Below the pieces are notes generated by a model. It was not told the origin of the DNA and ran no database searches. It worked only from the letters and a program-made list of their open reading frames with translations. The position numbers and the translations under genes are program-made. Positions 1-9,597 of a stretch of DNA of 64,000 nt are shown here, piece by piece. Source of the DNA: Thioalkalivibrio versutus (GTDB lineage: Bacteria > Pseudomonadota > Gammaproteobacteria > Ectothiorhodospirales > Ectothiorhodospiraceae); assembly GCF_001999325.1 (NCBI RefSeq), contig NZ_MVAR01000015.1, forward strand, positions 77,466 through 141,465, given 5' to 3'. Within the stretch, counting starts at the first letter, position 1, and each line of letters opens with the position of its first letter.

Positions 1-212
1 TTCTTGGGCAAGCAAGAAAGTACCTCGCGGTGCGCTCGCGAGAGAGCGCGTGGCAGGCGGCCGGACGAAGCCACCGTAAACACCGAGCGCTGAACCATGG
101 CCAGCCAGCAACCGGCAGGCGTCGGACCCGAGCCACCGTAAACACCAGCGACGAACCGGGGCCAGCCCGGGCCTAATGGCAGTAAGTAGGGGTCGGGCGG
201 GTGCCGGTGGGG
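1..212. other. left flank without a supportable gene
   Basis: No complete gene is seen. The first reading frame is open from base 1 to a stop at 91-93 and could be the tail of a protein cut by the window edge, but it has no recognisable motif. The rest holds an imperfect direct repeat. The end of fabA, read leftward, marks the right limit. Confidence 0.4.
62..167. repeat. imperfect tandem direct repeat, two copies
   Basis: Two copies of about 45 bases lie at 62-106 and 123-167, with a period of 61-62. Both contain the 15-base core GCCACCGTAAACACC (70-84 and 132-146) and end in GGCCAGCC. One short indel separates the copies. The function is unknown; it may be the edge of a longer repeat array to the left. 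Confidence 0.6.
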
Positions 213-725
213 TTAGAAGTTTTCGGTGGAGGTGAACAGGCCGACGCGGAGGTCGTGGGCCTCGTAGATCGGGCGGCCGTCGACCTTGACGATGCCGTCG
301 CCGATGCCGAGGACCAGCTTGCGCGAGATCACCCGTTTCATGTCGATGTGGTAGGTGACCTTCTTCGCGGTGGGCAGGACCTGGCCGGTGAACTTGACCT
401 CGCCCACGCCGAGGGCGCGACCGCGGCCCGGGTTGCCGAGCCAGGCCAGGTAGAAGCCGACCAGCTGCCACATCGCGTCGAGGCCGAGGCAGCCGGGCAT
501 GACCGGGTCACCCGGGAAGTGGCAGGCAAAGAACCAGAGGTCGGGGTTGATATCCAGTTCGGCGATCATCTCGCCCTTGCCGTACTGGCCGCCGTCGCTG
601 TTGATCTCCAGGACGCGGTCCATCATCAGCATGTTGGGGACCGGCAACTGGGCGTTGCCGGGGCCGAACATGTCGCCGTAGCCGCAGGCCAGGAGTTCGT
701 CGCGATCGTACTGATTCTTCTGCAT
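213..725 (-). CDS. fabA: 3-hydroxydecanoyl-[ACP] dehydratase/isomerase FabA
   Basis: Dehydrates 3-hydroxyacyl-ACP and isomerises trans-2-decenoyl-ACP to cis-3-decenoyl-ACP, the branch point to unsaturated fatty acids in the cytoplasm. The 170-residue product has the usual FabA length. The active-site segment [12 protein letters not shown] carries His69, and Asp83 follows in GLDAMWQ, matching the His/Asp pair of the E. coli enzyme. The start at 725 gives the typical short N-terminus (MQKNQYDR); the frame stays open 19 codons upstream, but that extension is not conserved-looking. No FabB partner is in the window. Identification is firm. Confidence 0.95.
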   Translation of the reverse strand: MQKNQYDRDELLACGYGDMFGPGNAQLPVPNMLMMDRVLEINSDGGQYGKGEMIAELDINPDLWFFACHFPGDPVMPGCLGLDAMWQLVGFYLAWLGNPGRGRALGVGEVKFTGQVLPTAKKVTYHIDMKRVISRKLVLGIGDGIVKVDGRPIYEAHDLRVGLFTSTENF

Positions 726-817
726 GGGAGCGCCGCTCGGGGAAAAGGCCGGTATTGGACCGAAACCCGCGCGCAAAAGCAATTGCGGCGGGCGTGGTGG
801 CGCTGACGGGCCGGTCG

Positions 818-1132
818 TCAGGCGTCGGATGGATACCGTAGCAGTTCCGCGAGGGTGAAGAAGCGATCGCCGCGCAGGTAGCCGGCCTGGATGTCGGCGG
901 TCAGGGCCGTCGGGCGCCCCTTGCCGTCGCGTTCGGAGACCCAGGGCGCGGGCACGGTATCCAGGATGTGCGTGCAGGCCAGGCGCCCGTCATCCAGATG
1001 GCTCGCATGGACCTCGCCGGTGCGGCGGTCGCGGAAGGCCGGGAGCCAGCCGGCGGTGAACCCGGCATCCAGCCAGGCGGGGTTCTCGGTGCGGGCCGGT
1101 GCGGGTGTCGGCAGGAGGTCGAGGCTGAGCAT
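818..1132 (-). CDS. hypothetical protein, 104 residues
   Basis: A small soluble-looking protein rich in charged and aromatic residues, without a signal peptide or membrane segment. It follows the same strand as fabA and lies about 90 bases upstream of it, so the two could be co-transcribed. I recognise no family. Codon use is typical of the surrounding high-G+C genes, which supports it as a real gene. Confidence 0.55.
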   Translation of the reverse strand: MLSLDLLPTPAPARTENPAWLDAGFTAGWLPAFRDRRTGEVHASHLDDGRLACTHILDTVPAPWVSERDGKGRPTALTADIQAGYLRGDRFFTLAELLRYPSDA

Positions 1133-1317
1133 CGCGAAGTCTCCGGGGATTTAATCCGGATATCGGCGCCGGCGCCGCAAACTTGAGTACGGATCCCTCC
1201 GCGCGCCGGCAGGCGTGGAGGCGTTGCGACATAATCGGAGCGCGAAGGCGGAGGTCCGAGTTGCGCTGGAGGGTGCGGGCACCGACCATGCCGTAAAACA
1301 ATAAGCAAGGGGTCGTC

Positions 1318-2667
1318 GTGGCGGTCACTGTAATGCTGTGGGTAGTGGGGGTTGTTGTCGCGATTATCGTGCTCGATCTGGCGCGACGGCCGCTGCGGCG
1401 ATTGCTGGTGGGCCTGACGGGTGGGATTACGCGCCTGGTCTGTGCCCTGCGGCGCCAGGTGCTGCATCTGCGCGATGCGGCTCAGCGCTGGCACCAGGCG
1501 CATCTGGCGAGGCTGGAGGCGGAGCGCGTCCATGTCGCGGTGCATGCCCTGGAGCGACGCTACGCTCGGCTGGTGGGCCATGATCTGGCCGAGATCCCCG
1601 ATCTGCGCCAGCAGGTCCACGAGACGCTGCGCCAGCTGGAGGACGCCTACGCCCGCGACGAGGGGCGCTTGTCCGCCGAGCCGGGCTGGGTCAGCCGGCT
1701 GGAGGCGCTGGTGAGCACGCCCGTCGGCGAGAGCCCGCAGGGGCAACGTCTGGCGCAGGACATGCAGGAGACGGTGCTGCGCATCGCTCGCCTGGGTATG
1801 GAGGAGCACCGCCAGATGGCCCGTGGCCTGTTGTCGGCGCGCCGCCGCATGGAGGCCCCGTTGCACGAGCTGACCGGGCGCCTGGAGCAAGTTCACCGGC
1901 GACTGGCGGACCTGCAGCGCCAGGGGGAACGTCTCGACAACGGTTTGACTCGTTGCGAGAGCCGTGACCATCCGGCGCACCGACAGTGGCCGGCGTATGC
2001 CCAGGCGGGTAGCCAGTGGCTGCTGGGCGCAGCCGGACTGGCGCTGACGGCTGTGGCAGTGATCGTGTACCAGCGCCTGTTCGACCCGGCCCTGGGCTCG
2101 CAATTTCCGGCGTCCATGGAGGCCGGCGGCGTCGCCTTCCCGGATCTGGTGGTCGTGATCCTGTTGGGGGCGGCCGCGGTCTGTGGCTGGCTGCTGGCCG
2201 AGGCGCGCGGTGTCTCGCGGCTCTTGCCACAATCCCTGATGGACGGCAGCGAGGGCGTGCGCCGCGCCCTGGTGGTGGTGGCTGCGGTGGCATTGGCCGC
2301 ACTGGCGCTGGTCTCCGGGTTTGGCGGTTTCCACCTGGAGTGGGTGGCTTATCGCCAGGAAATGGTCGATACCCTGCTGGCAGGGGGCGAGGCACCCCCG
2401 GTGACGCTGGATCTGTTCGAACAGTCGGTGGGGGCGATCCTGGGGCTGGTGATCCCGCTGATCGTGGCGCTGGCACCGATCTGGCTGGTGGGCGTCCTGC
2501 AGGCGACCCGAGTGATGCTGGGTGGGCTTCTGAGCTTGCTGCTCGCCGTGCTGGCCGGGGTCCTGTACCTGCTGGCGGTGACGGCGGCGCAGATCCGCCG
2601 ACTGGCGCCGATGGCGTTTGATCTGCTCACGTTTCCGTCGCGGGTAGTGCGCGAGCAGTTCTTGTAA
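1318..2667 (+). CDS. membrane protein of unknown family with coiled-coil N-terminal half
   Basis: A 449-residue protein starting with GTG. Residues about 5-25 form a hydrophobic helix. Residues 30-220 are charged, Arg/Glu/Gln-rich and look alpha-helical or coiled-coil. Residues 230-440 carry about five further hydrophobic helices separated by short loops. A single N-terminal anchor, a long cytoplasmic or periplasmic helical domain and a C-terminal membrane bundle would fit. No enzyme or transporter motif is visible, and no function is proposed. It stands alone between divergent and downstream neighbours. Confidence 0.7.
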   Translation: MAVTVMLWVVGVVVAIIVLDLARRPLRRLLVGLTGGITRLVCALRRQVLHLRDAAQRWHQAHLARLEAERVHVAVHALERRYARLVGHDLAEIPDLRQQVHETLRQLEDAYARDEGRLSAEPGWVSRLEALVSTPVGESPQGQRLAQDMQETVLRIARLGMEEHRQMARGLLSARRRMEAPLHELTGRLEQVHRRLADLQRQGERLDNGLTRCESRDHPAHRQWPAYAQAGSQWLLGAAGLALTAVAVIVYQRLFDPALGSQFPASMEAGGVAFPDLVVVILLGAAAVCGWLLAEARGVSRLLPQSLMDGSEGVRRALVVVAAVALAALALVSGFGGFHLEWVAYRQEMVDTLLAGGEAPPVTLDLFEQSVGAILGLVIPLIVALAPIWLVGVLQATRVMLGGLLSLLLAVLAGVLYLLAVTAAQIRRLAPMAFDLLTFPSRVVREQFL

Positions 2668-2777
2668 GGCTCGCGGCAATCGTTATGTGAACTCGATCAA
2701 CCCCTGGCGTGGCCTGGCACGCGCTGCGCGGATACCGCTGTAGAATGCAGCGCCGTTGATCCCTGACGAATCAAGAG

Positions 2778-3479
2778 ATGGCAGAAGACATGACGACGAA
2801 TGGGTGGCCGATGCGCGTGGTAGTGCTGGTTCTGGGCGGATTGCTGATGGTGGCCTGGGGCGGCGCGGCTGCGCAGCAGACCCGGTACGTCAGCGAGGAA
2901 CTGGAGGTTGGCGCACGGGGTGGTCCGTCGAACCAGCACCGGATCGTGAGTGCCGTGCGCGCCGGGCAGCCGCTGACGGTGATGGAGCAGTCCGGTGACG
3001 GCTGGAGCCGGGTGCGCCTGCCCAGCGGCAACGAGGCCTGGATCCTGACCCGCTACCTGCAGGACGAGCCGCATTCGCGCGAGCGCCTGGCCGAAGTCGA
3101 GGCCGAGCTGGCCGAGATCCGCTCCGGGGCGGATGACCAGGAGGGCCGGATCGCGGAACTGCTGGATCGGCGCAATGCGTTGACCGCGGAACGTGACGAA
3201 CTGCAGGCGCAGCTCGCGGAGATGGAAACCGAGCTGGAAGAGCTGCGTGATATCGCCTCGCGGCCGCAGGAAATCCAGCGCGAGAATCGCCGCCTGGAAG
3301 AGAACCTGATCGATGCCCGCGACTCCGCCGACGAGTATCGCCGTCAGGTCGAGGTGATGCAGGCGGACAGTCAGCGCAAGTGGTTCATGACCGGAGCACT
3401 GGTCACGGTTGGTTCGGTGATTCTCGGGATCGTGCTTACGCGGATTCCCACCCGACGCCGTCGCAGTGAATGGAGCTGA
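2778..3479 (+). CDS. SH3-domain envelope protein, YgiM/TIGR04211 type
   Basis: Residues about 12-33 form a signal peptide ending in GGAAAQ. Residues 36-95 match a bacterial SH3b domain, with the usual RxGPSNQHRIV and SGNEAWILTRYL elements. Residues 100-200 are a heptad-rich coiled coil, and residues 205-223 form a C-terminal membrane helix followed by an Arg-rich tail. This order (signal, SH3b, coiled coil, anchor) is the TIGR04211/YgiM architecture; the family is linked to the envelope but has no settled function. Alternative starts exist at 2790 and 2811, the last placing the signal peptide at the N-terminus. A TAGAAT hexamer at 2741-2746 could be a -10 element, without a convincing -35. 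Confidence 0.85.
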   Translation: MAEDMTTNGWPMRVVVLVLGGLLMVAWGGAAAQQTRYVSEELEVGARGGPSNQHRIVSAVRAGQPLTVMEQSGDGWSRVRLPSGNEAWILTRYLQDEPHSRERLAEVEAELAEIRSGADDQEGRIAELLDRRNALTAERDELQAQLAEMETELEELRDIASRPQEIQRENRRLEENLIDARDSADEYRRQVEVMQADSQRKWFMTGALVTVGSVILGIVLTRIPTRRRRSEWS

Positions 3480-3561
3480 TACCGGGGGTCTTGATCGGCG
3501 CTTTCCTGAGACCGGTTCTTCTCGTCTGAAAAGGCCGCTGTCAGCGTGTCTTTCGGGGCTT

Positions 3562-3588
3562 GCGCGAGGAACGTCACGTTTCTTGCGC
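3562..3588 (+). other. hairpin in the leader of the mrp operon
   Basis: An 11-bp stem (3562-3572 with 3578-3588), including two G-U pairs when read as RNA, closes a 5-base loop. It lies in the 255-base gap between the YgiM-like gene and mrpA, about 145 bases before the mrpA start, and is not followed by a T-run, so it does not look like a simple terminator. Nothing else is recognised in this gap. Confidence 0.3.
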
Positions 3589-3734
3589 GGCCTCGGCCGA
3601 GTCGGTAGGCTTCCGCGACCGATTTGACCCTGGTGCGCCTTGATCGGCTCGCCCCGTCAGGATCGGAAGGACCCTCACATGCGCGGTCGCGGCCGCGTGC
3701 CTTGGCCCGGAACTGAAAGGACTGAGCTGACCGG

Positions 3735-6035
3735 ATGCTGTACGCAATTCTGTCAACGTTCCTGGTGGCGGCGTTTGCGCCCACGATCCACCGCCTGACC
3801 GGCCGCACCAGTGGCTGGGTGCTGGGCCTGTTGCCGGCCGGGCTGTTCGTCTATTTCCTGAGTTTCCTGCCGGCGGTTTCCAGCGGCGAATCCATCGTGC
3901 TGGCCTGGCCCTGGCTGCCGGGGCTGGATATCCAGCTCTCGTTCCTGGTGGACGGCCTGTCACTGCTGTTTGCGTTACTGATCTCGGGTATCGGTTTCTT
4001 CATCGTCACCTACGCCGGGCGCTACCTCGAGAAGGATCGCGATCTCGGCCGTTTCTACGTGATTCTGCTGGCTTTCATGGGGTCCATGCTGGGGCTGGTG
4101 CTGGCGGATAACCTGATCGCGATGTTCGTGTTCTGGGAGCTGACCAGTATCACGTCCTACTTGCTGATCGGCTACAACCACGAGAACGCGGACGCCCGCA
4201 AGTACGCGCTCCAGGGTCTGTTCGTAACCGTCGGCGGCGGTCTGGCAATGCTCGCCGGCGTCATCATGCTGGCGATGGCCGGTGGCTCCTACGAGATCTC
4301 CGAGATCCTCTCCAACGGCGATGTGGTGCGCGAGCATGCGCTGTATCTGCCGCTGTTGTTCCTGATCCTGCTCGGGGCCTTCACGAAGTCGGCACAGGTC
4401 CCGTTCCATTTCTGGCTGCCGCGCGCGATGGCGGCGCCCACGCCGGTCTCCGCCTACCTGCACTCGGCCACCATGGTAAAGGCCGGCATCTACCTGCTGG
4501 CGCGCCTGAATCCCTCGCTGGGTGGCACGGATGTCTGGTTCACCACGCTGGTGTTGGTCGGCTCGGTGACCATGTTCACCGGTGTGTTCCTGGCCTACCG
4601 CTCCACGGGCGTGAAAAAGGTGCTGGCGTATTCCACGGTGATGGCGCTGGGCACCCTGACCATGTTGATCGGTATTGGCACCGAAACCGCTCTGATGGCG
4701 GCGATGGCCTTCCTGCTGGCGCATTCCCTGTACAAGGGCGCGCTTTTCATGGTCGCGGGCATCCTGGATCACGAGGCCGGGGCCAAGGACTTCCTGCAGA
4801 CCGGCGGACTGCGCAGCACGCTGCCGGTGACTGCGGCATTCACGGTCCTCGCGGCACTGTCGCTGGGGGGCGTGATCCCGCTGTTCGGCTTTGTCGCCAA
4901 GGAGCTGATGCTGGAGGCGGTGCTTGGGGCCCCGGGGCTGGTCGGCATCCTGACCCTGCTGGCGGTGCTGACCGCGATCCTCGGGGTGGCGGTCGCCGCG
5001 ATTGTCGGCATCCGGCCGTGGTTCGGGCCGAAGACGGACACGCCCAAGACCCCGCAGCACGACGCCCCGGTGGCCATGCTGGCGGGCCCCGCGGTGCTCG
5101 CGAGCCTGGGCCTGATCTTCGGCCTGGGGCCGGGGCTGGCCGACGAGGGCCTGATCAACGCGGCGGCGGCCAGCGTGCAGGGCGCGCCGGTCGACGGCTA
5201 TCTGTCGCTGTGGCACGGCCTGAACTGGCCGCTGGCGATCTCCGCCTTCAGCCTGTTGGCCGGTGGGATTCTCTACTGGCGCTGGGAACAGGCGCGCCGC
5301 GCGCTGGCCTGGGTCGATCGCGCCGCCGAATACGGCCCGGAGAAGGGCTATTTCAAGATGATGGACGGCCTGGTGTGGCTGTCCGAATGGCAGACCCGAG
5401 TGCTGCAGAACGGCTATCTGCGCTATTACGTGATCGTGATCGTCGTGGTGACCGCGGGTCTGGTCGGGGTCACCGCCCAGCTGTTCGAGGTCGGCGTCGG
5501 GTCGCTGAATCTCGAGCGCCTGAAGGTCCACGAGATCGCCATCCTGGCGGTCCTGGTGGCCTCCACGCTGTTCGCGGTGCTGACCCGCTCGCGACTGGGC
5601 GCAGTGGCGGCCCTGGGCTCGCTGGGCTTCACCGTGGCGCTGGTCTACGTGCTCTACAGCGCGGCGGACGTCGGCATCACCCAGGTGCTGGTCGAGACCC
5701 TGACCGTGATCCTGCTGGTGCTGGTGCTGTTCCGGCTGCCGGGCTTCCTGAACCTGTCGTCCACCGCGCTGCGCCTGCGTGACGCCGGGATCGCGCTGGT
5801 GATGGGCGGCATGATCACGCTGCTGATCCTGAGCACCGTGGATGCGCGGCTGTTCGACTCCATCTCGCAGTACTTCATCGACGAGTCGGTGCCGTCCGGT
5901 TACGGCCGCAACATCGTTAACGTGGTGCTGGTCGACTTCCGTGCACTGGATACCCTGGGCGAAATCTTCGTGCTGGCGCTGGCGGCGATCGGGGTGTACG
6001 CGATGCTTCGTTTCCGCGCGGAGGACCGCCGATGA
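3735..6035 (+). CDS. mrpA: Mrp/Mnh cation:proton antiporter subunit A
   Basis: Large subunit of the multi-subunit Na+(K+)/H+ antiporter in the cytoplasmic membrane, homologous to NuoL of complex I. The 766-residue product has an N-terminal NuoL-like core with the conserved segments [15 protein letters not shown] and [20 protein letters not shown]. Its C-terminal region (about 595-765) carries the MbhD/DUF4040 and MbhE-like helices of full-length MrpA. It is the first of seven overlapping genes; its stop overlaps the mrpB start. No cation specificity can be read from sequence, though the family usually exports Na+ at alkaline pH. Confidence 0.95.
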   Translation: MLYAILSTFLVAAFAPTIHRLTGRTSGWVLGLLPAGLFVYFLSFLPAVSSGESIVLAWPWLPGLDIQLSFLVDGLSLLFALLISGIGFFIVTYAGRYLEKDRDLGRFYVILLAFMGSMLGLVLADNLIAMFVFWELTSITSYLLIGYNHENADARKYALQGLFVTVGGGLAMLAGVIMLAMAGGSYEISEILSNGDVVREHALYLPLLFLILLGAFTKSAQVPFHFWLPRAMAAPTPVSAYLHSATMVKAGIYLLARLNPSLGGTDVWFTTLVLVGSVTMFTGVFLAYRSTGVKKVLAYSTVMALGTLTMLIGIGTETALMAAMAFLLAHSLYKGALFMVAGILDHEAGAKDFLQTGGLRSTLPVTAAFTVLAALSLGGVIPLFGFVAKELMLEAVLGAPGLVGILTLLAVLTAILGVAVAAIVGIRPWFGPKTDTPKTPQHDAPVAMLAGPAVLASLGLIFGLGPGLADEGLINAAAASVQGAPVDGYLSLWHGLNWPLAISAFSLLAGGILYWRWEQARRALAWVDRAAEYGPEKGYFKMMDGLVWLSEWQTRVLQNGYLRYYVIVIVVVTAGLVGVTAQLFEVGVGSLNLERLKVHEIAILAVLVASTLFAVLTRSRLGAVAALGSLGFTVALVYVLYSAADVGITQVLVETLTVILLVLVLFRLPGFLNLSSTALRLRDAGIALVMGGMITLLILSTVDARLFDSISQYFIDESVPSGYGRNIVNVVLVDFRALDTLGEIFVLALAAIGVYAMLRFRAEDRR

Positions 6036-6457
6036 ACATGCATTCCCTGATCCTGCGCACCGCGGGACATTTCCTGCTGCCGCTGCTGCTGCTGTTTTCC
6101 GTGTTCCTGCTGCTGCGCGGGCACGACGAGCCGGGCGGCGGTTTCATTGGTGGACTGGTCGCGGCGGCGGCGATCCTGCTGTACCTGTTTTCGATGGATA
6201 CCGAGTCGGCACGCAAGGTGCTGCGGGTGGACCCTCGGGATCTTCTGGGTGCCGGCATGGTGCTGGCGGTGATCAGTGCCATTCCCGGCGTGTTTCGCGG
6301 GCAGGCCTTCTTTACTGCCCAGTGGTGGGAGTTCACTGCGCCGATCTTCGGCGAGATGAAGCTCTCGACCGTGCTGATCTTCGATATCGGGGTGTACCTG
6401 GTGGTCATCGGCTCGGTGCTGACCATCATGCTCAACCTCGCGGAGGCGGAGGACTAA
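6032..6457 (+). CDS. mrpB: Mrp antiporter subunit B
   Basis: A 141-residue membrane protein with about four helices and the family motif [15 protein letters not shown] near residues 31-45. Subunit B stabilises the antiporter complex around the MrpA C-terminal region. The start ATG overlaps the mrpA stop by four bases, and the TAA stop overlaps the next ATG by one base, so translation is probably coupled along the operon. Confidence 0.93.
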   Translation: MNMHSLILRTAGHFLLPLLLLFSVFLLLRGHDEPGGGFIGGLVAAAAILLYLFSMDTESARKVLRVDPRDLLGAGMVLAVISAIPGVFRGQAFFTAQWWEFTAPIFGEMKLSTVLIFDIGVYLVVIGSVLTIMLNLAEAED

Positions 6458-6804
6458 TGGAAGTCGTCATGGCCTTCGTGGTCGGCGGTCTCTATGCCGC
6501 GGCCATCTACATGATGCTGCGCCGCTCGATCGTGAAGCTGGTGATCGGCCTGGTGCTGCTGTCGAATGCCGCCAACCTGCTGATCTTTACCGTCGCCGGC
6601 ATGACATCGGGCGCGCCGCCACTGATCTCCCCCGGGGACACGGTGCCCGAGGGGGTCGCGGCCGATCCCCTGGCGCAGGCCGTGGTGCTGACGGCGATCG
6701 TGATCGGTTTCGGGGTGCTGGCGTTCGCCGTGGTACTGATCCACCGCGCCTACGAAGTGGTGCAGGCCGATGACATGGATCAGATGAAGGACACCGATCG
6801 ATGA
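6457..6804 (+). CDS. mrpC: Mrp antiporter subunit C (NuoK-like)
   Basis: A 115-residue protein with three membrane helices, homologous to NuoK. The typical segment [18 protein letters not shown] is at residues 26-43, and the third helix ALTAIVIGF-type segment follows at about 75-100 (here [19 protein letters not shown]). The start was chosen at 6457, where ATG overlaps the mrpB stop; the frame is open far upstream inside mrpA, but that part is only shadow of the other frame. Its stop overlaps the mrpD start by four bases. Confidence 0.93.
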   Translation: MEVVMAFVVGGLYAAAIYMMLRRSIVKLVIGLVLLSNAANLLIFTVAGMTSGAPPLISPGDTVPEGVAADPLAQAVVLTAIVIGFGVLAFAVVLIHRAYEVVQADDMDQMKDTDR

Positions 6805-8306
6805 TGATGTCCGTGGCCCTCCCGATCATCGTGCCGCTGCTGGTCGGTGCGTTGTCGGTGATGTTGTGGCGTTCGCACTTCGCGCAGCGGGCCCTCGGTG
6901 TGCTCGGCACCGGGCTGATGCTGGCCGTCAGCGTGTGGCTGCTGGCGGATACCTGGGAGCACGGGCACGTGGTGATGGAGATGGGCTCCTGGCCCGCGCC
7001 ATTCGGTATCGTGCTGGTGTCCGACATGCTGGCGGCGATCATGGTGGTGCTGACCGGCATCATCGGGTTCGCCACGGCGATCTATTCGCTCTCCGGCATT
7101 GGCAAGATGTCGGAGAAGTTCGGATATTACCCGCTGCTGCATCTGCTGCTGGCGGGGGTGAATGGCGCGTTCCTGACCGGCGACATCTTCAACCTTTACG
7201 TGTGGTTCGAGGTGATGCTGGTCGCCTCCTTCGCGCTGCTGATCCTAGGTGGGGAGCGCGCGCAGATGGAGGGGGCGATCAAGTACGTCACCCTGAACCT
7301 GCTGTCGTCGATGATCTTCCTGACCGCGATCGGCCTGACCTACGGGCTGACCGGCACCCTGAACATGGCGGATATCGCCGACAAGCTGTCCACCGTCGAG
7401 GACACCGGTCTGGTGACCGTAATCGCGATGCTGTACCTGGTCGCGTTCGGGGTGAAGGCCGCGGCGTTCCCGTTCTTCTTCTGGCTGCCGGCGTCCTACC
7501 ACACGCCGAAGGTGGCGGTCTCGGCGCTGTTCGCGGCGTTGCTGACCAAGGTCGGGGTCTACGCGCTGTACCGCGTGTTCACGCTGATCTTCAATCAGGA
7601 AGTCGACTACACCCACGAGATCCTGCTGTGGGTCGCAGCGGCGACCATGCTGACCGGCGTGCTCGGGGCGGCCGCGCATTACGAATTCCGGCGCATCCTG
7701 TCGTTTCACATCATCAGCCAGATCGGCTACATGATCATGGGTCTGGCGCTGTTCACGCCGCTGGCCCTGGTGGGCGGGGTGTTCTACATCATGCATCACA
7801 TCATCGTGAAGGCGAATCTGTTCCTGATCAGCGGGATCACGTTCGTGATGAAGGGCACCCACGAGCTGAAGCTGATGGGCGGGATCTACCGTACGCATCC
7901 AATGCTGGGGGTGCTGTTTCTGATTCCGGCCTTGTCGCTGGCGGGGCTGCCGCCGCTGTCGGGTTTCTTTGCCAAGTTCATCATCATCCGCGCGGGCATC
8001 GAAGCCGAGGCCTACTGGGTGGTGGCGGTCGCGCTGGTGGTGGGTCTGCTGACGCTGTACTCGATGATCAAGATCTGGGCCGAGGTGTTCTGGAAGGCGC
8101 AGCCGGAAGGGGTCGAGGGCGAGACGCTTGACGTCACGTCCGGCCCGATGATCTGGATGTGGGTCCCGGTGATCATGCTGGCGCTGATGACCGTGGCCAT
8201 CGGCCTGTACGGCGAGCCGATCTACCAGATGGCTTTGATGTCGGCCGAGCAGTTGCTGGATCCGTCGCAGTATATCGAGGCGGTACTCGGGGAGGCCCGC
8301 CAATGA
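6801..8306 (+). CDS. mrpD: Mrp antiporter subunit D (NuoN/NuoM-like)
   Basis: A 501-residue polytopic protein of the proton-translocating antiporter-like family. Characteristic segments are [17 protein letters not shown] near residue 130 and [34 protein letters not shown] (only the [12 protein letters not shown] part is cited as motif) near residues 220-235, which include the conserved lysine region on the ion path. MrpA and MrpD are the two antiporter-like subunits. The start codon lies in a run of ATGATGATG; the first ATG overlaps the mrpC stop. Confidence 0.93.
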   Translation: MMMSVALPIIVPLLVGALSVMLWRSHFAQRALGVLGTGLMLAVSVWLLADTWEHGHVVMEMGSWPAPFGIVLVSDMLAAIMVVLTGIIGFATAIYSLSGIGKMSEKFGYYPLLHLLLAGVNGAFLTGDIFNLYVWFEVMLVASFALLILGGERAQMEGAIKYVTLNLLSSMIFLTAIGLTYGLTGTLNMADIADKLSTVEDTGLVTVIAMLYLVAFGVKAAAFPFFFWLPASYHTPKVAVSALFAALLTKVGVYALYRVFTLIFNQEVDYTHEILLWVAAATMLTGVLGAAAHYEFRRILSFHIISQIGYMIMGLALFTPLALVGGVFYIMHHIIVKANLFLISGITFVMKGTHELKLMGGIYRTHPMLGVLFLIPALSLAGLPPLSGFFAKFIIIRAGIEAEAYWVVAVALVVGLLTLYSMIKIWAEVFWKAQPEGVEGETLDVTSGPMIWMWVPVIMLALMTVAIGLYGEPIYQMALMSAEQLLDPSQYIEAVLGEARQ

Positions 8307-8776
8307 TCGCGCTGACCTGGAACATCGCGCTGGCCCTGATCTGGGTCTTTCTGACCGGGACGTTTACCACCGGCAATCTGCTGGTTGGATTTTTCCTGGG
8401 CTACGTGCTGCTGGCCTTTGCCCTGCGTGACAAGCCGGGGTTTGCCAGCTACGCGCGGCGGGTGCCGAAATTCATCGGGTTTATCGGGTTTTTCCTGTGG
8501 GAATTGTTCCTGTCGAACCTCAAGGTTGCCTACGACGTGATGACGCCGACTCACCACATGGTGCCGGGCGTGATTGCCTTCCCGCTGGATGCCAAGACCG
8601 ATGGCGAGATCACCATCGTCGCCAACCTGATCTCGCTGACACCGGGGACGCTGAGCCTGGACGTCTCCACCGACAAGAAGGTGCTGTACATCCACGTGAT
8701 GTACCTCGAGGACCGGGATGCGGTGATCCGCTCGATCAAGTACCTGGAACACCGCGCGCTGGAGGTCCTGCGCTAG
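8303..8776 (+). CDS. mrpE: Mrp antiporter subunit E
   Basis: A 157-residue protein with two or three N-terminal helices and a soluble C-terminal part bearing the family pattern TIVANLISLTPGTLSLDV at about residues 97-114. It starts at an ATG overlapping the mrpD stop. A 15-base gap with a GGGGAGG ribosome-binding site precedes mrpF. Confidence 0.92.
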   Translation: MIALTWNIALALIWVFLTGTFTTGNLLVGFFLGYVLLAFALRDKPGFASYARRVPKFIGFIGFFLWELFLSNLKVAYDVMTPTHHMVPGVIAFPLDAKTDGEITIVANLISLTPGTLSLDVSTDKKVLYIHVMYLEDRDAVIRSIKYLEHRALEVLR

Positions 8777-8791
8777 GCGCGGGGAGGTCCG

Positions 8792-9067
8792 ATGTTCGAT
8801 ATCGCTATTATTGCTTCCAATGCGTTGCTGAGCCTGGCCCTGGTGCTGGGGTTCTGGCGGCTGTACCTGGGGCCGACGCTGCCGGATCGCGTGGTGGCAC
8901 TGGAGTTGATTGCGTCGCTGACCATCGGTTTCATCGCGGTCTACGTGATCTCCAGTGGCCGCACCCCGTTCATCGACGTGGCCATGGTGCTGGCGTTGAC
9001 CGCGTTCCTGGCCGCAGTGGGCTTTGCCCGTTACCTGGAGAAAGGGGGGCACCGGGACGATGACTGA
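8792..9067 (+). CDS. mrpF: Mrp antiporter subunit F
   Basis: A 91-residue protein with three membrane helices and the family pattern GPTLPDRVVALELI (residues 28-41), followed by FIDVAMVLALTAFLAAVGFAR-type helix three. It overlaps mrpG by eight bases. The length is normal for MrpF/PhaF. Confidence 0.92.
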   Translation: MFDIAIIASNALLSLALVLGFWRLYLGPTLPDRVVALELIASLTIGFIAVYVISSGRTPFIDVAMVLALTAFLAAVGFARYLEKGGHRDDD

Positions 9068-9458
9068 GTTCTTGACGGGGTTGTTTCTGGTCGTCGGGGC
9101 CGCGTTCATGGTGGTCGCGGCGCTGGGTCTGGTGCGCATGCCCGACCTGCCGATGCGCCTGCATGCCACCACCAAGGCCGGTGTGCTGGGGGCGGGTCTG
9201 ATGATGGTCGGCGTGGCGGTTTACTTTGGCGACGGCGGGGTCACCACCCGCGCGGTGGCGGTGATTGGCTTCCTGCTGCTCACCGCACCGGTGGCCGCGC
9301 ACGCGATCGGGCGCGCCGGCTACTTTGTCGGGGTGCCGCTGTGGGAGCACAGCAAGACCGACGAGCTGAAGGGCCGCTACGACGAGAAGAATCACACCCT
9401 GGCCTCGCCCCCGGAGATGCAGGACGCGAAGCAGGACGACGACGTCCCGCGCGCGTGA
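9060..9458 (+). CDS. mrpG: Mrp antiporter subunit G
   Basis: A 132-residue protein with three helices and the family pattern GLVRMPDLPMRLHATTKAG (residues 23-41). The start at 9060 overlaps the end of mrpF; an in-frame ATG at 9024 lies inside mrpF and is less likely. The C-terminal 35 residues are charged and cytoplasmic. This closes a seven-gene group-1-type mrp operon. Confidence 0.92.
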   Translation: MTEFLTGLFLVVGAAFMVVAALGLVRMPDLPMRLHATTKAGVLGAGLMMVGVAVYFGDGGVTTRAVAVIGFLLLTAPVAAHAIGRAGYFVGVPLWEHSKTDELKGRYDEKNHTLASPPEMQDAKQDDDVPRA

Positions 9459-9525
9459 GCCCGCCGGCGCTCGTGCGCGGATAGCCGATCATCCGGGTAG
9501 GGGACATGACGGCGCGCCAGACACG

Positions 9526-9551
9526 AAAAAGCCGGGGCGCAAGGCCCCGGC
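9526..9551 (-). terminator. intrinsic terminator of the SOR-like gene
   Basis: Read on the minus strand, the stem GCCGGGGC/GCCCCGGC (9544-9551 with 9531-9538) closes a 5-base loop and is followed by TTTTT. It lies 46 bases past the stop of the SOR-like gene. On the plus strand the hairpin lacks a T-run but could still slow polymerase leaving mrpG. Confidence 0.8.
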
Positions 9552-9597
9552 CATGGGTACGGTCGTCGGAGAGACGATCGTGCCTGAATAGCGGCCC

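Noticed and set aside
901-2679. Minus-strand open frame of about 590 codons
   Set aside because: It opposes the membrane protein gene and the small hypothetical gene; the product is low-complexity Gln/His/Arg with no domain.
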